From: Rhodocyclaceae bacterium
Lineage (GTDB): Bacteria; Pseudomonadota; Gammaproteobacteria; Burkholderiales; Rhodocyclaceae
NCBI GenBank assembly: GCA_016721505.1
Contig: JADKHX010000002.1
Span: forward strand, 62,001-126,000
DNA length: 64,000 nt
Direction: 5' to 3'
Shown: positions 18,445 through 26,869 of the stretch, one piece after another
Position numbering within the stretch: position 1 is the first letter of the stretch
Layout of the letters: each line of letters opens with the position of its first letter
The notes under the pieces: generated by a model
Seen by the model: the letters and a program-made list of their open reading frames with translations, nothing else
The model's database searches: none
What the model was told of the DNA's origin: nothing
Position numbers and translations under genes: made by a program

Positions 18445-19116
18445 TCACTGGGCCAGGCGGGAATTGTTACTGCTCACAAGTCCATGCAAGGTCAGCTCAA
18501 AATGTGTCTGCAGATAAGTCTCGGCATCAATCGTCGTCGCGCCGCACATATCAACAGAATGCCGGCGGATTGCCAACATCAGGATGGGCGCGAACAACAC
18601 GTCAGCGACCATATCCACCGGCATCGAACGAAACTCCCCCGCAGCGATGCCGCGTTGTAGCACGCGCTTCAAAAGGTTGCGGGCGCGGGCAATGACCGCA
18701 TTTTGGTAGAAGGCCGCCACCTCGGGAAAATTTCTCGCCTCGCTAATAACCAGTTTTGGTAGGCCACCAAGCGAGGTATTGCCGATCAACCGCCACCACG
18801 TCGACACTAGTTGCCGCATGAGTTCGGCACTTGAACCGTCGAAATGGTCGATCATCGAATCGGCAGCATCAAGCACCGGAACGATTCCTTCCAAAACCAC
18901 AGCCTTAAATAGGGCAACTTTGCTGTCGAAATATAGATACAAAGTACCTTTGGAGACTCCCGCGAGCGCTGCAATGTCGTCGAGCCGCGTTGCCGCAAAT
19001 CCCTTCTCGACAAACAGTGCCAAGGCCGCCGCAGTGAGTTCGGCGGGACGGGCTTGTTTGCGCCGCTGACGAGAGGCTTCCGGATTTGCGCCCAGGGCAA
19101 TTTCAACACTGCTCAC
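18445..19116 (-). CDS. TetR-family transcriptional regulator
   Basis: The DNA-binding domain spans about residues 15-65, with helix-turn-helix TRLDDIAALAGVSKGTLYLYFDSKVALFKAV. The rest is a ligand-binding domain of the AcrR kind. A GTG at 19116 with GGAG seven bases upstream is the best start; a TTG six codons earlier lacks a ribosome-binding site. It is the first gene of the tetR-adaptor-RND operon and sits below a 17-bp-arm palindrome, so autoregulation and pump repression are likely. Confidence 0.9.
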   Translation of the reverse strand: MSSVEIALGANPEASRQRRKQARPAELTAAALALFVEKGFAATRLDDIAALAGVSKGTLYLYFDSKVALFKAVVLEGIVPVLDAADSMIDHFDGSSAELMRQLVSTWWRLIGNTSLGGLPKLVISEARNFPEVAAFYQNAVIARARNLLKRVLQRGIAAGEFRSMPVDMVADVLFAPILMLAIRRHSVDMCGATTIDAETYLQTHFELTLHGLVSSNNSRLAQ

Positions 19117-19139
19117 TGCATTTCTCCATCGCAACTCAG

Positions 19140-19179
19140 TATCTAAAGTAACTGACTGACTGGTCAGTTACTTTAGATA
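19140..19179. promoter_or_regulatory. Perfect inverted repeat, probable TetR operator
   Basis: The arms TATCTAAAGTAACTGAC (19140-19156) and its exact complement (19163-19179) flank a 6-bp spacer TGACTG. The centre contains ACTGACTGACTGGTCAGT, close to operators of other TetR pump regulators. It lies 24 bp upstream of the tetR start. Confidence 0.85.
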
Positions 19180-19204
19180 GAGTCGAATTCGATGTCAAGC
19201 GCAA

Positions 19205-19597
19205 TCAAAAAAGCAGCAAAAACCCCGCTGGATTTCGTAGCCGTGCGACTGAAGCTATCCAGGCAAAACAAATCAGCGCGGCGCCCCACGCAGCAACGCG
19301 CACCGGCTTGGAAAAACGTGGCCGCAAGGCAACAACACCGAGGCCAATATAAGCCAGCAACCCGACAATTTTTGCCGCCAGCCAAGGCACTGTCCATGGG
19401 TATTGACCAGACATCACGGCCAAGCCGATTGCAGCGGCCAACAACAAGGTGTCGTTGATATGTGGCACGATGCGCACCCAGCGCTGTTGAAGCATTGGCG
19501 AGCCAGTCAGCATCAGCAAACCACGCCAGGCGAAACCGCTCACGCTGATGATGGCAAACGAGATATGTAGTAGACGTAAATCGTTATAGGAAATCAT
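19205..19597 (-). CDS. SirB2-family membrane protein
   Basis: A 130-residue protein with four predicted membrane helices and the SirB2 family pattern: LLHISFAIISVSGFAWRG, PHINDTLLLAAAIGLAV, WLAAKIVGLLAYIGLGVVALR. The family was first linked to Salmonella invasion gene expression, but its biochemical role is unknown. It is transcribed toward the tetR operon and ends 26 bp before the operator palindrome. Confidence 0.85.
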   Translation of the reverse strand: MISYNDLRLLHISFAIISVSGFAWRGLLMLTGSPMLQQRWVRIVPHINDTLLLAAAIGLAVMSGQYPWTVPWLAAKIVGLLAYIGLGVVALRPRFSKPVRVAAWGAALICFAWIASVARLRNPAGFLLLF

Positions 19598-19670
19598 GGC
19601 AAATGCTCGACGTACCCAATAGGCATCATGTTATCTTGCTGTACAACCTTGAATTGCGGACTCGATCGCG

Positions 19671-20363
19671 ATGAGAAAACAACCTGCTGACATTCCGTTA
19701 ATTCTGAGTCGTCTGCCCCTCTTTCAAGAACTTCACGCCGAACAAATATCGGCTATTGCCGTGGGCGTGCGCGAACGTGCTCTGGCGCGCGGCGAGATGT
19801 TGTTCCAAAAAGGTGATGCAGCGCGCGGCTTTTTTGTCGTGCTCAACGGTCAAATAAAACTGGCATTTCCTTCTGCGCAGGGCAACGAAAAGGTCGTCGA
19901 AATTCTTGGTCCACGCCAAAGTTTTGGTGAAGCGGTAATGTTCATGGATAGACCCTATCCGGTATTTGCCGAAGCTTTGCTCGATTCCAGTTTGCTATTC
20001 ATTGATCGTGCAGTTGTTTTTGATTTGCTAGCGATAGACACCTCGTTTGCGCGAAAACTTTTGGCCGGACTGTCGCAACGGCTGCACGGCTTGGTACAGG
20101 ATGTTGAATCGTATTCTTCGCGTTCGTCTGCACAAAGGGTGATTGGCCATTTGTTGCAACACTGTGCCGAAGATGCCGACAAGCAAGCCAACATCGAAGT
20201 CGTTTTACCGACCTCAAAACAAGTCATCGCGTCGCGACTGAATCTCACGCCTGAGACGCTATCGCGCGTGTTCCATGACTTGAGCGAACGCGGCTTGATT
20301 CGTGTCAATGGCAAGAACATAACGATTTTGGATCTGGAACTGCTGAGGCAATTCGACATTTAG
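19671..20363 (+). CDS. Crp/Fnr-family regulator, Dnr/Nnr-like
   Basis: A 230-residue one-component regulator. An N-terminal cyclic-nucleotide-binding-type beta-barrel (about residues 20-135) lacks the cysteine cluster of oxygen-sensing Fnr. A dimer helix and a winged-helix domain follow, with TSKQVIASRLNLTPETLSRVFHDL; the Glu-x3-Arg arrangement of its recognition helix suits TTGAT-type half-sites. The position next to nirS and the absence of cysteines fit the heme-dependent NO regulators (Dnr). It would act on the 14-bp sites upstream of nirS, nirJ, the nor operon and others. It could also respond to another signal. Confidence 0.85.
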   Translation: MRKQPADIPLILSRLPLFQELHAEQISAIAVGVRERALARGEMLFQKGDAARGFFVVLNGQIKLAFPSAQGNEKVVEILGPRQSFGEAVMFMDRPYPVFAEALLDSSLLFIDRAVVFDLLAIDTSFARKLLAGLSQRLHGLVQDVESYSSRSSAQRVIGHLLQHCAEDADKQANIEVVLPTSKQVIASRLNLTPETLSRVFHDLSERGLIRVNGKNITILDLELLRQFDI

Positions 20364-20375
20364 ATTTTTGCCGCG

Positions 20376-20594
20376 TCAGACATTGCGGCGAATACGAAAC
20401 TCAAAGCAATCCTCAGGGCCGCGTAATTCCACCCAAGAATAGCCGTTGCGCTTTAGGACGTTAAACAGCGGCGTCGGTTGCCGATACAACCAGAGCACCA
20501 CTTCATCATCGGGCTGCATTGCATCGAGCGCCTCCATGGTGCGCTCAAACGGTTCGGGCGGTTGCATTTCGCGTGCATCGACGACAATTTCCAT
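20376..20594 (-). CDS. DUF2249 small protein
   Basis: A 72-residue protein of the DUF2249 family, with a TusA-like fold: VDAREMQPPEPFERTMEALDAM, then VVLWLYRQPTPLFNVLKRNGYSW. Family members are common near nitrite and nitric oxide reductase genes, where their role is unknown. It lacks the CPxP motif of true TusA. It is divergent from nirS and shares the intergenic region with the two Fnr/Dnr-type sites. An AGGAG lies upstream of the ATG. Confidence 0.85.
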   Translation of the reverse strand: MEIVVDAREMQPPEPFERTMEALDAMQPDDEVVLWLYRQPTPLFNVLKRNGYSWVELRGPEDCFEFRIRRNV

Positions 20595-20716
20595 AGCCTT
20601 GATCTCCTCCTTTCAAGTCTAGACCGAAGTTTGAGTGTCCCGCCCATTGAGGCGGATTGCATTGATGCGAATCAAGCCACCGACCGGTCGCCAACAGATC
20701 TCGGGGATGAATCGCG

Positions 20717-20730
20717 TTGACCTGGATCAT
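20717..20730. promoter_or_regulatory. Fnr/Dnr-type site 1 (nirS/DUF2249 region)
   Basis: TTGACCTGGATCAT fits the TTGAY-N4-RTCAA pattern with one mismatch at the last base. It lies between the divergent DUF2249 gene and nirS. Confidence 0.6.
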
Positions 20731-20754
20731 GGTTCCAATAAAAAAATCTTTGGC

Positions 20755-20768
20755 TTGATTGCAATCAA
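20755..20768. promoter_or_regulatory. Fnr/Dnr-type site 2 (nirS promoter)
   Basis: TTGATTGCAATCAA is a perfect Fnr/Dnr palindrome. Its centre is 115 bp before the nirS start, as expected for an activator site at about -41.5 with a long leader. Confidence 0.85.
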
Positions 20769-20876
20769 GGATTTATCCCGGTGAGAAGTTGAAGCTGTGT
20801 GCTAACGAACGTCGCGTACTCGCATCTTGCGCGAATCATGGTTCGTTCGCACTCACCATCACTGCCAGGAGAAATC

Positions 20877-22598
20877 ATGAAAAAAACGAAATGGATCACC
20901 GGCGCATTTGCTCTTGCCATCCTGCCATTGGCGATGGGTAGCGCCTTTGCTGCGGATAAAGACGTGTCCAAAGCAGAAACGGCTTATCAAGCCGGTGGCT
21001 CGCCGCTGGAAAACGTCGAGATGTATCAGGACATCAATCCCAAAGCTCCGGCCATGAACAAGGCGGCGTTTGACAAGGCGCGTCAGATCTACTTCCAGAG
21101 ATGCGCCGGCTGCCATGGCGTATTGCGCAAAGGCGCGACCGGAAAGCCGCTGACACCCGATCTGACGATTGCCAAAGGCTCTGAATACTTGAAGGTATTT
21201 ATCAAGTACGGCTCACCAGCCGGCATGCCTAACTGGGGAACCTCCGGCGACTTGACGGATGACGAAGTGGACTTGATGGCACGTTATGTCCAGCAAACGC
21301 CACCGCAGCCACCGGAATTTGGCATGAAGGACATGAAGGCGACATGGAAGGTGCATATCGCACCGGCTGACCGGCCGAAAAAGAAGATGAACAACTACAA
21401 CATCGAGAACATTTTCTCGACCACCTTGCGCGACGCCGGCCAGGTTGCGCTGATTGATGGCGACACCAAGAAGATCATCAGCATCATCAAGACCGGCTAT
21501 GCGGTGCACATTTCGCGAATGTCCGCTTCCGGCCGCTATCTATTTGTGATCGGGCGCGACGCCAAAATCAACATGATCGACCTTTGGATGGAGAAACCCG
21601 AAACCGTCGCTGAAGTACGGATTGGCTTGGAAGCACGTTCGGTCGATACCTCCAAATTCAAAGGTTATGAAGACAAGTTGGCGATTGCCGGCTCCTACTG
21701 GCCGCCCCAATACACCATCATGAGGGGCGATACGCTAGAGCCGCTGAAAATCATGGCAACCCGCGGTATGACCGTCGGCGATCAGGAATACCACCCGGAG
21801 CCGCGCGTGGCCTCGATTGTGGCCTCGCATTTCAAACCTGAATTTATTGTCAATGTGAAGGAAACCGGCAAGACACTATTGGTCAATTACACCGACGTGA
21901 TGAATCCGACAGTCAAGGAAATTCCGACTGCAAAATTTCTCCACGATGGCGGACTCGACAGCACCCATCGCTACTTCCTGGTGGCCGCCAATCAATCCAA
22001 CAAGATTGCCGCGATCGACATGAAGGAAGGCAAACTTGAGGCTTTGATTGATGTCGGCAAGATTCCTCATCCGGGCCGCGGGGCCAATTTCACTCACCCG
22101 AAATTCGGTCCGGTCTGGTCGACGGGTCATTTGGGTGACGAATCCATCTCGCTGATTGGCACCGATCCGCAGAAACATCCGCAATATGCCTGGAAACTGG
22201 TTGAATCTCTGAAGGGCCCGGGTGGTGGTGCGCTGTTCATCAAGAGTCATCCGAAATCCACCCATTTGTATTCCGATGCGCCGTTGAATCCGGATCCGGC
22301 AATCAGCCAAAGTCTGGTGGTATTCGACATCAAGAATCTTGCCGGCGGCTACAAGGTGCTTCCTGTCGCCGAATGGGCCGGAATCAAGGATGACGGGGCC
22401 AAGCGGGTGGTTCAGCCTGAGTACAACAAGGCAGGCGACGAAGTCTGGGTGTCAGTCTGGTCGGCCAAGAACAAAGAGTCGGCACTGGTGGTGATTGACG
22501 ACAAGACGCTCAAACTCAAGGCAGTCATCAAGGATCCGCGCCTGATCACGCCGACTGGCCATTTCAACACCTACAACACCCAACACGACATTTACTAA
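20877..22598 (+). CDS. nirS: Cytochrome cd1 nitrite reductase
   Basis: This periplasmic enzyme reduces nitrite to nitric oxide. The ATG at 20877 has GGAG eight bases upstream and opens a signal peptide ending GSAFA; the frame runs 78 bp further upstream without homology. The cytochrome c domain has CAGCH near residue 76 and GMPNWG for the second ligand. The eight-bladed d1 domain has GYAVHISRMSASGRY (His near residue 211, the d1-heme ligand), and STHRYF and NFTHPKFGP, whose histidines line the nitrite pocket. Its 573 residues match NirS. All active-site residues appear present. Electron donors would be the cytochromes encoded next. Confidence 0.98.
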   Translation: MKKTKWITGAFALAILPLAMGSAFAADKDVSKAETAYQAGGSPLENVEMYQDINPKAPAMNKAAFDKARQIYFQRCAGCHGVLRKGATGKPLTPDLTIAKGSEYLKVFIKYGSPAGMPNWGTSGDLTDDEVDLMARYVQQTPPQPPEFGMKDMKATWKVHIAPADRPKKKMNNYNIENIFSTTLRDAGQVALIDGDTKKIISIIKTGYAVHISRMSASGRYLFVIGRDAKINMIDLWMEKPETVAEVRIGLEARSVDTSKFKGYEDKLAIAGSYWPPQYTIMRGDTLEPLKIMATRGMTVGDQEYHPEPRVASIVASHFKPEFIVNVKETGKTLLVNYTDVMNPTVKEIPTAKFLHDGGLDSTHRYFLVAANQSNKIAAIDMKEGKLEALIDVGKIPHPGRGANFTHPKFGPVWSTGHLGDESISLIGTDPQKHPQYAWKLVESLKGPGGGALFIKSHPKSTHLYSDAPLNPDPAISQSLVVFDIKNLAGGYKVLPVAEWAGIKDDGAKRVVQPEYNKAGDEVWVSVWSAKNKESALVVIDDKTLKLKAVIKDPRLITPTGHFNTYNTQHDIY

Positions 22599-22652
22599 AG
22601 GCAAATTGCTGCTCGGGGAAATCCCGGCTAGCAATATCAAAGGAGCATAGAC

Positions 22653-22973
22653 ATGATCAAGACAGCTGCGTTTTTCGGAATAATTTGTGGTTTGGCCTTA
22701 GTGCTTGCGACGCCAGCGCGAGCGAGTGAAGAGAGTTTCAAGAAAGCCGGTTGCGTTGCCTGTCACACGCCAGACAAAAAACTGGTTGGTCCGGCATTGA
22801 AAGATATTGCCGCCAAGTACAAAGGCCAGGGCGACGCGGTCGCCAAGCTGTCGGAAAAAGCGCGCAAGGGCGGCTCTGGCGTTTGGGGTCCAATTCCCAT
22901 GCCGCCCAATGGGGCCGACAAGGTTAGCGACGCAGACTTGAAGTCCACCGTCGAATGGATTTTGAACCGGTAA
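22653..22973 (+). CDS. nirM: Cytochrome c551-like electron carrier
   Basis: A 106-residue monoheme cytochrome c with a signal peptide ending TPARA, heme motif CVACH and methionine ligand in PIPMPPN. Its size and the position directly after nirS fit cytochrome c551 (NirM), the donor to NirS. AAGGAGC precedes the ATG. A hairpin terminator-like element follows. Confidence 0.92.
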   Translation: MIKTAAFFGIICGLALVLATPARASEESFKKAGCVACHTPDKKLVGPALKDIAAKYKGQGDAVAKLSEKARKGGSGVWGPIPMPPNGADKVSDADLKSTVEWILNR

Positions 22974-23006
22974 GGCGGTGCAGGAACTCGCGAACCAAAC
23001 AGGACT

Positions 23007-23024
23007 CGCCCACCTTGGTGGGCG
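23007..23024 (+). terminator. Stem-loop after nirM
   Basis: CGCCCACC and GGTGGGCG pair around a 2-base loop and are followed by TTTCCCCTTATCTT. The T-run is weak, so it probably attenuates between nirSM and nirCF rather than stopping transcription fully. Confidence 0.6.
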
Positions 23025-23097
23025 TTTCCCCTTATCTTGTGGGCACTCCTCTGCGCAAAGCGTCACTCAATCGCGATCACTCGGGTTTGCGACACCT

Positions 23098-23427
23098 ATG
23101 AAAGCCCGGTTGTACCTCTTACTCATTGCAATGTGCTGTGCCGGCAATTCAAGCGCGGAAACTTTTGTGCCGGTATCGCCCAGCGAAATGACGCGACTCG
23201 TCCGCCAAGACTGCGGTTCTTGCCACGGCATGAAATTAACCGGCGGGCTTGGCTCGCCACTCACTGCCGATGCGCTTAAAGGCAAACCTGCCGAAGCGCT
23301 GACGGCGACCATACTCTATGGGCGACCCGGAACGACCATGCCGGCATGGAAATCACTGCTCACCGTAGCGCAAGCACAGTGGATCACTGCGCGTCTGCTC
23401 GAGGGATTTCCCGAGGAGGTTCGTTGA
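23098..23427 (+). CDS. nirC: Small cytochrome c of the nir cluster
   Basis: A 109-residue c-type cytochrome with signal peptide MKARLYLLLIAMCCAGNSSA, heme motif CGSCH and methionine ligand in GTTMPAW. The position between nirM and nirF fits NirC, which can donate electrons to NirS and takes part in maturation. The ATG at 23098 is preferred because it opens the signal peptide; the frame is open 120 bp upstream through the hairpin. Its stop overlaps nirF (TGATG). Confidence 0.88.
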   Translation: MKARLYLLLIAMCCAGNSSAETFVPVSPSEMTRLVRQDCGSCHGMKLTGGLGSPLTADALKGKPAEALTATILYGRPGTTMPAWKSLLTVAQAQWITARLLEGFPEEVR

Positions 23428-24605
23428 TGCGAAGCTTGGCCTATCTCTTTCTCTGCTGTGTGCTGGTGCTAGTGCTCGGCGCTTGTACGACGCTATCGAC
23501 ACTGCGCGGAACGGGCGATTTGGGTGTGGTGATCGAACGTGCCGATGGCGCAGTAACGCTGGTTAATACCTCCGCCAAAGCGCCTTATGCACGGGTCGAC
23601 GGTTTGGGCGACCTGTCGCACGCCTCGGTAGTTTTCTCGCGCGATGCGCGCTATGCCTTTGTCTTCGGTCGCGATGGTGGCTTGTCGAAAATTGATCTGC
23701 TGGAATCGCGGCTGGTGAAGCGGGTGATGCAATCAGGCAATGCCATCGGCGGTTCAATATCACAAGATGGCCGCATCGTCGTCGCGCAAAACTATGTGCC
23801 GGGCGGCATCAAAGCATTCGACGCCGAAACCCTGGAGCTATTGTCGGAAGTGCCCGCCGAATATGCACCGGGAAAATTCTCCAAAGTGGTCGGTCTGGCG
23901 GATACCTCCGGCAACCGGTTTGCTTACGCCTTGTTCGATGCGGGTGAAATATGGGTCAGCGATTTCAGCGACCCGAAACATCCAACGACCAAGAAATTCC
24001 CGGCCGGAAAGAATCCCTACGATGGCCTGATTACGCCCGACGGTCGCTACTACCTGGCGGGGCTATTTGGCGAAGACGGAATTGCCAAGCTTGACCTGTG
24101 GCAGACGGAAAAAGGCAGCAGCAAGATTCTGGAAAACTACGGACGTGGCGAGGAGAAGCTGCCAGTTTTCAAGATGCCGCATTTACGCGGCTGGTCGCTC
24201 GCTGCCGGGCGCGCTTGGTTGCCTGCAATCGGGCGACATGAAGTACTGGTCGCCGATGCGCGGACGTGGAACGAAGTCGCTCGTGTGCAAGTTAAAGGCC
24301 AGCCAGTGTTTGTGATGGCTAGCCCGGACGGGCGACAAGTCTGGGTCAACTTTGCCCATCCGGACAATGGCTGGGTACAGGTGATCGATACGCTGAGCGG
24401 ACAAGTGATCAAAACGCTACAACCGGGCAAAGCGGTTTTGCATATGGAGTTCACGCCGCGCGGCGAAGCGGTATGGATCTCAGCACGTGACGACAACCGC
24501 GTGGTGATTTATGACACGCGCAGCTTCGAGCAAATCGGCGGTTTCGATGTCAAAGCACCTTCGGGGATTTTCTTCACCACGCGCGCTGCGCGGATAGGCT
24601 TTTAG
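23427..24605 (+). CDS. nirF: Heme d1 biosynthesis protein NirF
   Basis: A periplasmic protein needed for heme d1 synthesis, probably a dehydrogenase acting on a late precursor. Its 392 residues form a d1-type beta-propeller without a cytochrome domain. The N-terminal lipobox LVLGAC shows lipid anchoring. Blades include VFSRDARYAFVFGRDGGLSKIDL, VAQNYVPGGIKAFD and PHLRGWSL. GAGGAGG precedes the ATG, which overlaps the nirC stop. Confidence 0.95.
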   Translation: MRSLAYLFLCCVLVLVLGACTTLSTLRGTGDLGVVIERADGAVTLVNTSAKAPYARVDGLGDLSHASVVFSRDARYAFVFGRDGGLSKIDLLESRLVKRVMQSGNAIGGSISQDGRIVVAQNYVPGGIKAFDAETLELLSEVPAEYAPGKFSKVVGLADTSGNRFAYALFDAGEIWVSDFSDPKHPTTKKFPAGKNPYDGLITPDGRYYLAGLFGEDGIAKLDLWQTEKGSSKILENYGRGEEKLPVFKMPHLRGWSLAAGRAWLPAIGRHEVLVADARTWNEVARVQVKGQPVFVMASPDGRQVWVNFAHPDNGWVQVIDTLSGQVIKTLQPGKAVLHMEFTPRGEAVWISARDDNRVVIYDTRSFEQIGGFDVKAPSGIFFTTRAARIGF

Positions 24606-24616
24606 GGCGAACCGCA

Positions 24617-25594
24617 ATGGACTCACCTTACAGCCCGTTGGAATTTTCATTGTTAAACGACTGGCAGCGTGATTTTCCGCTGGTGTCGAATCCGTTCGCG
24701 GAGATTGCGGCGTCAGTTGGTGCTGACGACACGCTGTCAGATAAGGTTCTAAGTACGTTGAACCGCTTGGTGGCGCGCGGCGCAATCAGCCGCATCGGAG
24801 CCGTGTTTGCGCCGCGTCGGGTAGGCATCGGCGCACTCGCCGCGGTCGCTGCACCTGCTGAAAAAATCGAAGCGATTGCGGCACAAATTAACGCGCACGC
24901 CACGGTCAATCACAACTACCAGCGCGAACATCTTTACAACCTCTGGTTCGTCGTCACGGCGCCCGACAAAGCCGCCTTGGACGCGACCCTAACGCAGATA
25001 GAAATGGAAACCGGCTGCACAGTTATTTCCATGCCATTGGCCGAAGAGTTTCATATTGATTTGGCATTCGACATGCAGTCGGGACATAGCCCGATTCAGC
25101 ACCAGCGTTCCTGCGCGGCTATCACTCGAGACCTGGATACCGACGAGCGTCGGCTGGCAGCGCAATTGCAAGATGGCTTGACGCTTTGCGCCACGCCCTA
25201 CGCAGAACTTGGGCAGCGCGCCGGCATGAGCGAAGCGCAAGTGCTCAATCATTTGCGACGCTGGCAAGACGAGGGATTGATCAAGCGTTTTGGCATTGTC
25301 GTGCGACATCACGAAATGGGTTATCGCTCAAATGCGATGGTGGTGTTTGATATTGCTGACGACAACGCATCCACCATTGGCACGGCCTTGGCTAGCGTGC
25401 CGGGCGTGACTTTGTGTTATCGGCGCGAGCGTTGCCTGCCGGCGTGGCCGCACAATATTTACTGCATGGTGCATGGTCGAAGTCGCGATGAAGTCTTCCC
25501 GATTGTCGAACGTTTGGCGGCCATCGCCGGTATTAAGCCGACGGTGTTGTTCTCCGTGCGACGTTTCAAACAATGTGGTGCAAGATATTTCTGA
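24617..25594 (+). CDS. nirD: Siroheme decarboxylase NirD-NirL fusion
   Basis: A 325-residue protein joining two Lrp/AsnC-like halves, the fused NirDL form. With NirG and NirH it decarboxylates siroheme to didecarboxysiroheme. The first half contains VNHNYQREHLYNLWFV (His-Asn-Tyr motif) near residue 95. The second contains helix-turn-helix-like AGMSEAQVLNHLRRWQDEGLIKRFG and CYRRERCLPAWPHNIYCMVHG. A copy of the hairpin repeat (24711-24736) encodes SVGADDTLS at residues 32-40. The stop overlaps nirG. Confidence 0.93.
   Translation: MDSPYSPLEFSLLNDWQRDFPLVSNPFAEIAASVGADDTLSDKVLSTLNRLVARGAISRIGAVFAPRRVGIGALAAVAAPAEKIEAIAAQINAHATVNHNYQREHLYNLWFVVTAPDKAALDATLTQIEMETGCTVISMPLAEEFHIDLAFDMQSGHSPIQHQRSCAAITRDLDTDERRLAAQLQDGLTLCATPYAELGQRAGMSEAQVLNHLRRWQDEGLIKRFGIVVRHHEMGYRSNAMVVFDIADDNASTIGTALASVPGVTLCYRRERCLPAWPHNIYCMVHGRSRDEVFPIVERLAAIAGIKPTVLFSVRRFKQCGARYF
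24711..24736 (-). repeat. Short hairpin repeat copy 6 (inside nirDL)
   Basis: A perfect 6-bp stem CGTCAG/CTGACG around TTGGTG, followed by ACACGCTG. It is translated in frame near the NirDL N-terminus. Confidence 0.75.
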
Positions 25595-26082
25595 TGAATG
25601 CCATGCGCGCCTCAACTGATGCTTCGATTCGCCCGTCACCAGATGAAATGGATCGCGCCATCATTAACAAAATGCAAGGCGATTTCCCTTTGCTTGACGA
25701 GCCGTATCGCGCCGTTGCCGACAGCTTGGGAATCAGCGAAAGCGAATTACTTGGACGCTTGCAAGGCATGCTTGATAAGCGAATATTGACCCGCTTCGGG
25801 CCGATGTTTCAAGTTGAACGCATGGGTGGCGCTTTTGTGCTCGCGGCGATGACAGTGCCGGAAGAACGATTTGATGAAGTCGCCACGCAAGTCAATTCAT
25901 TGGCCGAAGTGGCGCACAACTACCGCCGCGAACATGCGATGAATATGTGGTTCGTGTTGGCCACAGAGACTCGCGCCGGGATTGCCGAGGTCATCGCGCG
26001 AATAGAAGCGATGACGGCATTGCCGGTGTTTGCTTTTCCGAAAGAGCGTGAGTATTTCGTCGAGATGAAACTCCATGCTTGA
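25594..26082 (+). CDS. nirG: Siroheme decarboxylase subunit NirG
   Basis: A 162-residue Lrp/AsnC-like protein of the heme d1 pathway. FPLLDEPYRAVADSLGISESELLGRL is the N-terminal helix-turn-helix-like part, and VAHNYRREHAMNMWFVLATE is the conserved His-Asn-Tyr segment. The ATG at 25594 overlaps the nirDL stop (TGATG) and is followed by a second possible ATG three codons later. Its last codons overlap the start of nirH. Confidence 0.92.
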   Translation: MNAMRASTDASIRPSPDEMDRAIINKMQGDFPLLDEPYRAVADSLGISESELLGRLQGMLDKRILTRFGPMFQVERMGGAFVLAAMTVPEERFDEVATQVNSLAEVAHNYRREHAMNMWFVLATETRAGIAEVIARIEAMTALPVFAFPKEREYFVEMKLHA

Positions 26083-26677
26083 GATGGCTCATAACAGAGG
26101 CGAAACAGGGAATTCGCAAAGCACTGCTTTGCGCCTGTGTAGCGGGTCGGCTGTACTAAGCCGACACTGCACGTCAGCACCAACTGGCAAATTCGGGCTA
26201 GACGAACGCGACCTCGATCGCGAAATCATTCTCGCCACGCAAGGCGGCTTGCCGCTGGTATCACGTCCCTATCATTTCATCGCCGAGCAACTTGGGGTCG
26301 ATGCAGGGCAAGTGCAATCACGGCTTGCCGCCATGCTGGCCGATGGTCGCATTCGCCGCATCGGTGCAGTGCCGAATCACTACGCCATCGGCTACACGGC
26401 CAACGGCATGAGTGTCTGGGATGTTGAAGATGCCCTGATCGACGAATTAGGCGCGCAAGTCGGTGCGCTAAGTTTTGTGACGCATTGCTATCGACGTCCG
26501 CGCCGTTTGCCAGCGTGGCCTTACAACTTGTTTGCGATGGTGCACGGCGCTACGCGGGATGAGGTGCAAGCCGATGTCACAAAAATTGCTGCCTTGTTAG
26601 GTGACGCTTGCCGTGGCCACGACGTTCTCTATAGCAGCCGGATACTGAAGAAAACCGGACTGCGTATCGGGGGTTAA
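26075..26677 (+). CDS. nirH: Siroheme decarboxylase subunit NirH with repeat-encoded N-terminus
   Basis: The NirH core begins at DERDLDREIILATQGGLPLVSRPYH and includes THCYRRPRRLPAWPYNLFAMVHG. The only ATG in frame upstream of the core overlaps the nirG stop at 26075. The 40 codons between are largely a long copy of the dispersed repeat (26106-26189), read in frame as a non-conserved, cysteine- and serine-rich stretch ending TSAPTGKF. Normal NirH proteins start within a few residues of the core. Either the extension is tolerated, or translation starts at a weak non-ATG codon downstream. Total length is 200 residues. Confidence 0.88.
   Translation: MLEMAHNRGETGNSQSTALRLCSGSAVLSRHCTSAPTGKFGLDERDLDREIILATQGGLPLVSRPYHFIAEQLGVDAGQVQSRLAAMLADGRIRRIGAVPNHYAIGYTANGMSVWDVEDALIDELGAQVGALSFVTHCYRRPRRLPAWPYNLFAMVHGATRDEVQADVTKIAALLGDACRGHDVLYSSRILKKTGLRIGG
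26106..26189 (+). repeat. Long two-hairpin repeat inside nirH (short copy 7 at its end)
   Basis: About 84 bp. Hairpin 1 is CGCAAAGC/GCTTTGCG around ACT. Hairpin 2 is GTCGGCT/AGCCGAC around six bases. It ends with the short-repeat core GTCAGCACCAACTGGC. It matches 63417-63501 (opposite strand) over its whole length at roughly 80 percent by eye. Confidence 0.8.
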
Positions 26678-26760
26678 TCCGCGCCACAAAGAATTGGCCG
26701 TGCCGCCTTGCGGCAACTGGCGATTACTACAGTCAGTCTTGCTAGAGCAAGCTTGATTCG

Positions 26761-26774
26761 TTGACCTAGATCAA
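26761..26774. promoter_or_regulatory. Fnr/Dnr-type site 3 (upstream of the PilJ-fused regulator)
   Basis: TTGACCTAGATCAA is a near-perfect site. A GATCAT at 26797-26802 sits where a -10 box would be for an activator bound at -41.5. The start codon is 96 bp downstream of the site. Confidence 0.75.
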
Positions 26775-26869
26775 CAACCCTAAGACTCATCGCGATGATC
26801 ATGGCTTGCCTAAAGTCGCAACGTCGCTCGGCTTGACCATTTCTTGTCGGCCAACAGGAGTCACTATTG

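Noticed and set aside
20799..20876. Longer N-terminus for nirS
   Set aside because: The extra 26 residues precede a complete signal peptide and lack a ribosome-binding site; GGAG is correctly placed for 20877.
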